Assembly: GCA_965120415.1 (NCBI GenBank)
Contig: CBCPNA010000003.1
Coordinates: 1 to 15,966, forward strand
Direction of reading: 5' to 3'
DNA: 15,966 nt
Origin: CBCPNA01 sp965120415
Lineage (GTDB): Bacteria > Bacillota > Clostridia > Lachnospirales > CAG-274
This document shows, one piece after another, positions 13,792 through 15,966 of this stretch; position 1 is the stretch's first letter, and each line of letters starts with the position of its first letter. The notes under the pieces are model-generated. The model searched no databases. It saw nothing but the letters and a program-made list of their open reading frames with translations, and was not told the DNA's origin. The position numbers and the translations under genes were made by a program.

Positions 13792-15411
13792 TTAATTAGT
13801 AAAATTATAAACTTGACGCTTTTTAGCATCTATGTCACTTTCTAAATATTCATCATAGGTTGTATTTTTGTCTATAAGGCTATTTTGGGTAAATTCCATA
13901 ATACGGTTAGCTGTAGATTGCACTATTTCATGGTCTTGAGAAGAAAATAATATAACCCCAGGAAATTTGATTAAAGCGTTATTTAAAGCTGTTATAGATT
14001 CCATATCAAGATGGTTTGTTGGTTCGTCTAATATTAAAACATTAGCCCCCAAAAGCATCATTTTGGCTAAATATACACGTACCTTTTCTCCTCCTGATAA
14101 TACATTTACTTTTTTTAAAGCTTCTTCTCCAGAAAATAGCATACGCCCTAAAAAGCTACGTACAAAGGTTACGTCCTTTTCTTTAGAATATTGCATTAAA
14201 TAATCTACAAGGGTTAAGTCTTTTTCAAATTCTTTATTGTGGTCTTTAGCAAAATAAGAAAAAGATGTTGTTATCCCCCATTTAAATTCGCCTGCATCGG
14301 GCAAAAGCTCTCCTGCTAATATTTTAAAAAGAGTTGTTTTAGCTAGTTCGTTTGCCCCTATAAAAGCGACTTTATCTGAAGGGGTTAAGATAAAAGAAAT
14401 GTTATCTAACACTTTAACTCCGTCTATTGTTTTAGAAAGATTTTGAACTGTTAATACTTCATTACCTATATCCCTTGTAGGTTTAAAATCTATATAAGGG
14501 TACTTTCTGCTAGATGGCTTAATTTCATCAAGCTCTATCTTTTCTAAAGCACGCTTTCTTGAGGTTGCTTGCTTAGATTTAGATGCATTAGCACTAAATC
14601 TGCTAATAAAGTCTTGCAATTCTTTAATCTTTTCTTCTTTTTTTCTGTTAGAATCTTTCCTTTGTTTTAATAATAGCTGGCTAGATTGATACCAAAAGTC
14701 ATAATTGCCTGAAAATAGCTGGATTTTGGAATAATCTATATCTGCTATGTGGGTGCAAACTTTGTTCAAAAAGTATCTATCATGTGATACAACAATAGTT
14801 GTATTTTCAAAATTAATTAAAAATTCTTCAAGCCAATTTATAGCTAAAAGGTCAAGGTGGTTTGTTGGTTCGTCCAGAATGAGGATATCTGGTTTTCCAA
14901 AAAGCGCCTGCGCAAGCAGCACTTTAACCTTTTTTGGGCCGTCTAAATCTTTAAGTAGTGTATGATGCAAATCAGGGGGTATACCAAGCCCGTTAAGTAA
15001 GCTTGCAGCATCAGCCTCTGCGTTCCAGCCGTCCATATCAGCAAATTCTTGCTCAAGATGGCTTGCTTTAATACCGTCTTCTTCATTAAAATCTTCTTTA
15101 GAATATATCGCCTCTTTTTCCATCATAACTTCATAAAGCCTTTTATTACCCATAATAACTGTATTTAAAACAATAAATTCATCATATTTAAAGTGATCTT
15201 GTTGCAAAAAAGATATACGCTCGCCTTTTGTAATACAAACTTCTCCGTTGCTTGGCTCTATTTGCCCATCTAGTATTTTTAAAAATGTGGATTTACCAGC
15301 ACCATTAGCCCCTATAATACCGTAACAATTACCTGGAGTAAACTTTATATTTACATCTTCAAACAAAACTCTTTTGCCAAATCTTAATGTCAGATTATTT
15401 ACACTTAACAT
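13792..15411 (-). CDS. ABC-F family ATPase, YkpA/YbiT-like
   Basis: 539 residues, the size of Bacillus YkpA and E. coli YbiT. There are two ABC domains in one chain and no membrane segments, so it is a ribosome-associated ABC-F protein, not a transporter. Domain 1: Walker A GANGAGKST (34-42), degenerate signature DLDGPKK (155-161), Walker B and DEPTNHLD (180-187), switch H210. A basic Lys/Arg-rich linker (about 245-310) would reach into the ribosomal P/E site. Domain 2: Walker A GANELAKTT (352-360) with Ala where the usual Gly precedes Lys, intact LSGGE (438-442), DEPTNHLD (462-469) and Gln492 at the H-loop. AGGAGG lies six bases before the ATG. I believe some of these departures recur in Firmicute YkpA relatives. 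Antibiotic resistance should not be assumed. Confidence 0.9.
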   Translation of the reverse strand: MLSVNNLTLRFGKRVLFEDVNIKFTPGNCYGIIGANGAGKSTFLKILDGQIEPSNGEVCITKGERISFLQQDHFKYDEFIVLNTVIMGNKRLYEVMMEKEAIYSKEDFNEEDGIKASHLEQEFADMDGWNAEADAASLLNGLGIPPDLHHTLLKDLDGPKKVKVLLAQALFGKPDILILDEPTNHLDLLAINWLEEFLINFENTTIVVSHDRYFLNKVCTHIADIDYSKIQLFSGNYDFWYQSSQLLLKQRKDSNRKKEEKIKELQDFISRFSANASKSKQATSRKRALEKIELDEIKPSSRKYPYIDFKPTRDIGNEVLTVQNLSKTIDGVKVLDNISFILTPSDKVAFIGANELAKTTLFKILAGELLPDAGEFKWGITTSFSYFAKDHNKEFEKDLTLVDYLMQYSKEKDVTFVRSFLGRMLFSGEEALKKVNVLSGGEKVRVYLAKMMLLGANVLILDEPTNHLDMESITALNNALIKFPGVILFSSQDHEIVQSTANRIMEFTQNSLIDKNTTYDEYLESDIDAKKRQVYNFTN

Positions 15412-15440
15412 TTTTTACCTCCTAAAACAATTGCTTTAAA

Positions 15441-15469
15441 ATTATAACACAAAAGTTTGTTAATTAAAA
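15441..15469 (-). promoter_or_regulatory. Possible promoter of the ABC-F gene
   Basis: On the minus strand a perfect TATAAT (15446-15441) is preceded by TGT (15449-15447), making an extended -10 (TGNTATAAT). The -35 region at 17 bases (TTTTAA) is poor. The predicted start lies about 23 bases before the gene. Confidence 0.5.
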
Positions 15470-15499
15470 GATTTTTATTACAAATTTAATGTAGTAAAT

Positions 15500-15847
15500 T
15501 TATTTTTTGCTTAAAAGATAATTTAAAAAATCTATTAATGAATATAATTTATATTTATTAAGCCTTGCTATTTTGTTCAAAAAATCGCCGTATGTTATAC
15601 CTTCTATAAGAGTATCGTTTAAAGAGCTTAAATTTGCTTTAAAGCTAGATTTGCCCAAAATAAAGTCGGTAGAAACATTGTAAAATTCTGAAAGCTTTAT
15701 TATATGATGGATAGGTATTTCAGATTTTGCATTTTCATAATTAGAATAAGTTTGCTGAGTGATACATAATATTTTAGCTATATCTGCTTGTTTTAAATCT
15801 TTGTCTTCTCTTAAATTTTTTAAAATTTGATTTGTATTCATATTCAT
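15500..15847 (-). CDS. XRE-family helix-turn-helix regulator
   Basis: 115 residues from ATG 15847, eight bases after AGGAG; a second ATG two codons on is possible. Residues about 7-65 are a classic Cro/CI-type HTH domain: LRED..LKQADIAKIL, recognition helix region TQQTYSNYENAKS, then IKLSEFYNVSTDFILG. The C-terminal 50 residues (YGDFLNKIARLNKYKLYSLIDFLNYLLSKK) are helical and probably mediate dimerisation; there is no peptidase or ligand domain. It is divergent to a strong promoter at 15898-15926 and next to repeats that look like operators, so it likely represses itself and the unseen gene to the right. Its target is unknown. Similar regulators occur in prophages and toxin-antitoxin loci, but nothing else here is phage-like. 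Confidence 0.88.
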   Translation of the reverse strand: MNMNTNQILKNLREDKDLKQADIAKILCITQQTYSNYENAKSEIPIHHIIKLSEFYNVSTDFILGKSSFKANLSSLNDTLIEGITYGDFLNKIARLNKYKLYSLIDFLNYLLSKK

Positions 15848-15881
15848 ATTAACAACTCCTAATTGTAAAATAATTTAACAT

Positions 15882-15952
15882 ACAAATAAAATAAGTATTG
15901 AATTTAACAAATAAAAATTGTATAATAAAATTATCAACAAATAAAATTTGTT
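15882..15952 (+). repeat. Operator-like repeats beside the XRE gene
   Basis: The 10-mer ACAAATAAAA occurs three times in the same orientation (15882-15891, 15907-15916 and 15937-15946). The third copy is part of a perfect inverted repeat, AACAAAT-AAA-ATTTGTT (15936-15952). Copy two lies in the spacer of the divergent promoter, copy three just past its start site. The region is AT-rich, which lowers the weight of the match, but position and spacing (25 and 30 bases) suit a repressor. Confidence 0.5.
15898..15926 (+). promoter_or_regulatory. Strong divergent promoter pointing out of the window
   Basis: TTGAAT (15898-15903), exactly 17 bases, perfect TATAAT (15921-15926). Transcription would start near 15933 and run to the right, into sequence not shown. 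It is probably the target of the adjacent XRE repressor. Confidence 0.65.
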
Positions 15953-15966
15953 AAAACTTATTGTAA

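Noticed and set aside
15482..15506. AAATTTA / TAAATTT hairpin followed by Ts, between the XRE and ABC-F genes
   Set aside because: All-AT stem with its T run on the plus strand, where no gene ends; it is within expectation for this composition.
1..15966. Mobile elements, prophage, CRISPR arrays or replication origin
   Set aside because: No transposase, integrase, regularly spaced direct repeats, attachment-site duplication at the tRNAs or DnaA-box cluster was seen.

Overview
The window is a piece of a low-GC Bacillota (Firmicutes) chromosome, most likely from an anaerobic member of the Clostridia. This rests on the very AT-rich sequence, strong AGGAGG-type ribosome binding sites, standard stop-codon usage with TGG for Trp, and typical Firmicute genes: FloA with a short NfeD partner, a YkpA-type ABC-F protein, a LiaX/YvlB-like protein and a VanW/G5 protein. 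A putrescine-to-carboxyspermidine type dehydrogenase also fits. Genus and species cannot be told from the sequence. I see no insertion sequence, prophage, CRISPR array or integrase.

Layout, left to right. A two-tRNA operon (Glu-TTC, Cys-GCA) with its own promoter and terminator is followed by a roughly 350-base gene-poor gap and a U32-family gene probably involved in tRNA U34 hydroxylation, ended by a strong terminator (1-1955). On the minus strand lies a membrane-organisation operon: nfeD (short form), floA and a zinc-ribbon coiled-coil protein, driven by a near-consensus promoter (2032-4040). Next, also on the minus strand, is a saccharopine-dehydrogenase-family carboxynorspermidine/carboxyspermidine dehydrogenase with an unusually structured upstream region (4061-5444). 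The stretch 5522-5926 has no conventional gene. It has the architecture of a type I toxin-antitoxin locus: a 28-residue hydrophobic peptide behind a Shine-Dalgarno buried in a perfect hairpin, and a convergent antisense RNA with a near-perfect promoter and terminator. Its promoter region is tandemly duplicated.

From 5951 to 10590 there is a plus-strand operon of four closely spaced genes: a UvrD/PcrA-like helicase, a 38-residue membrane peptide, a LiaX/YvlB-like DUF4097 protein and a VanW/G5 envelope protein, closed by a long terminator hairpin. A ferritin-like gene (10715-11221) converges on leuS (minus) across a bidirectional terminator. Upstream of leuS on the minus strand are an ABC-F ATPase with several degenerate ATPase motifs and an XRE-type repressor. 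The repressor faces a strong divergent promoter and repeated operator-like sequence at the right edge, so the gene it probably controls lies just outside the window.

Most of the content is housekeeping (tRNA, tRNA modification, tRNA charging, ribosome-associated ATPase) interleaved with envelope-homeostasis genes. The most interesting signals are non-coding: the type I toxin-antitoxin candidate, the palindrome and closed-loop leader of the polyamine gene, and the operator array at the right end.
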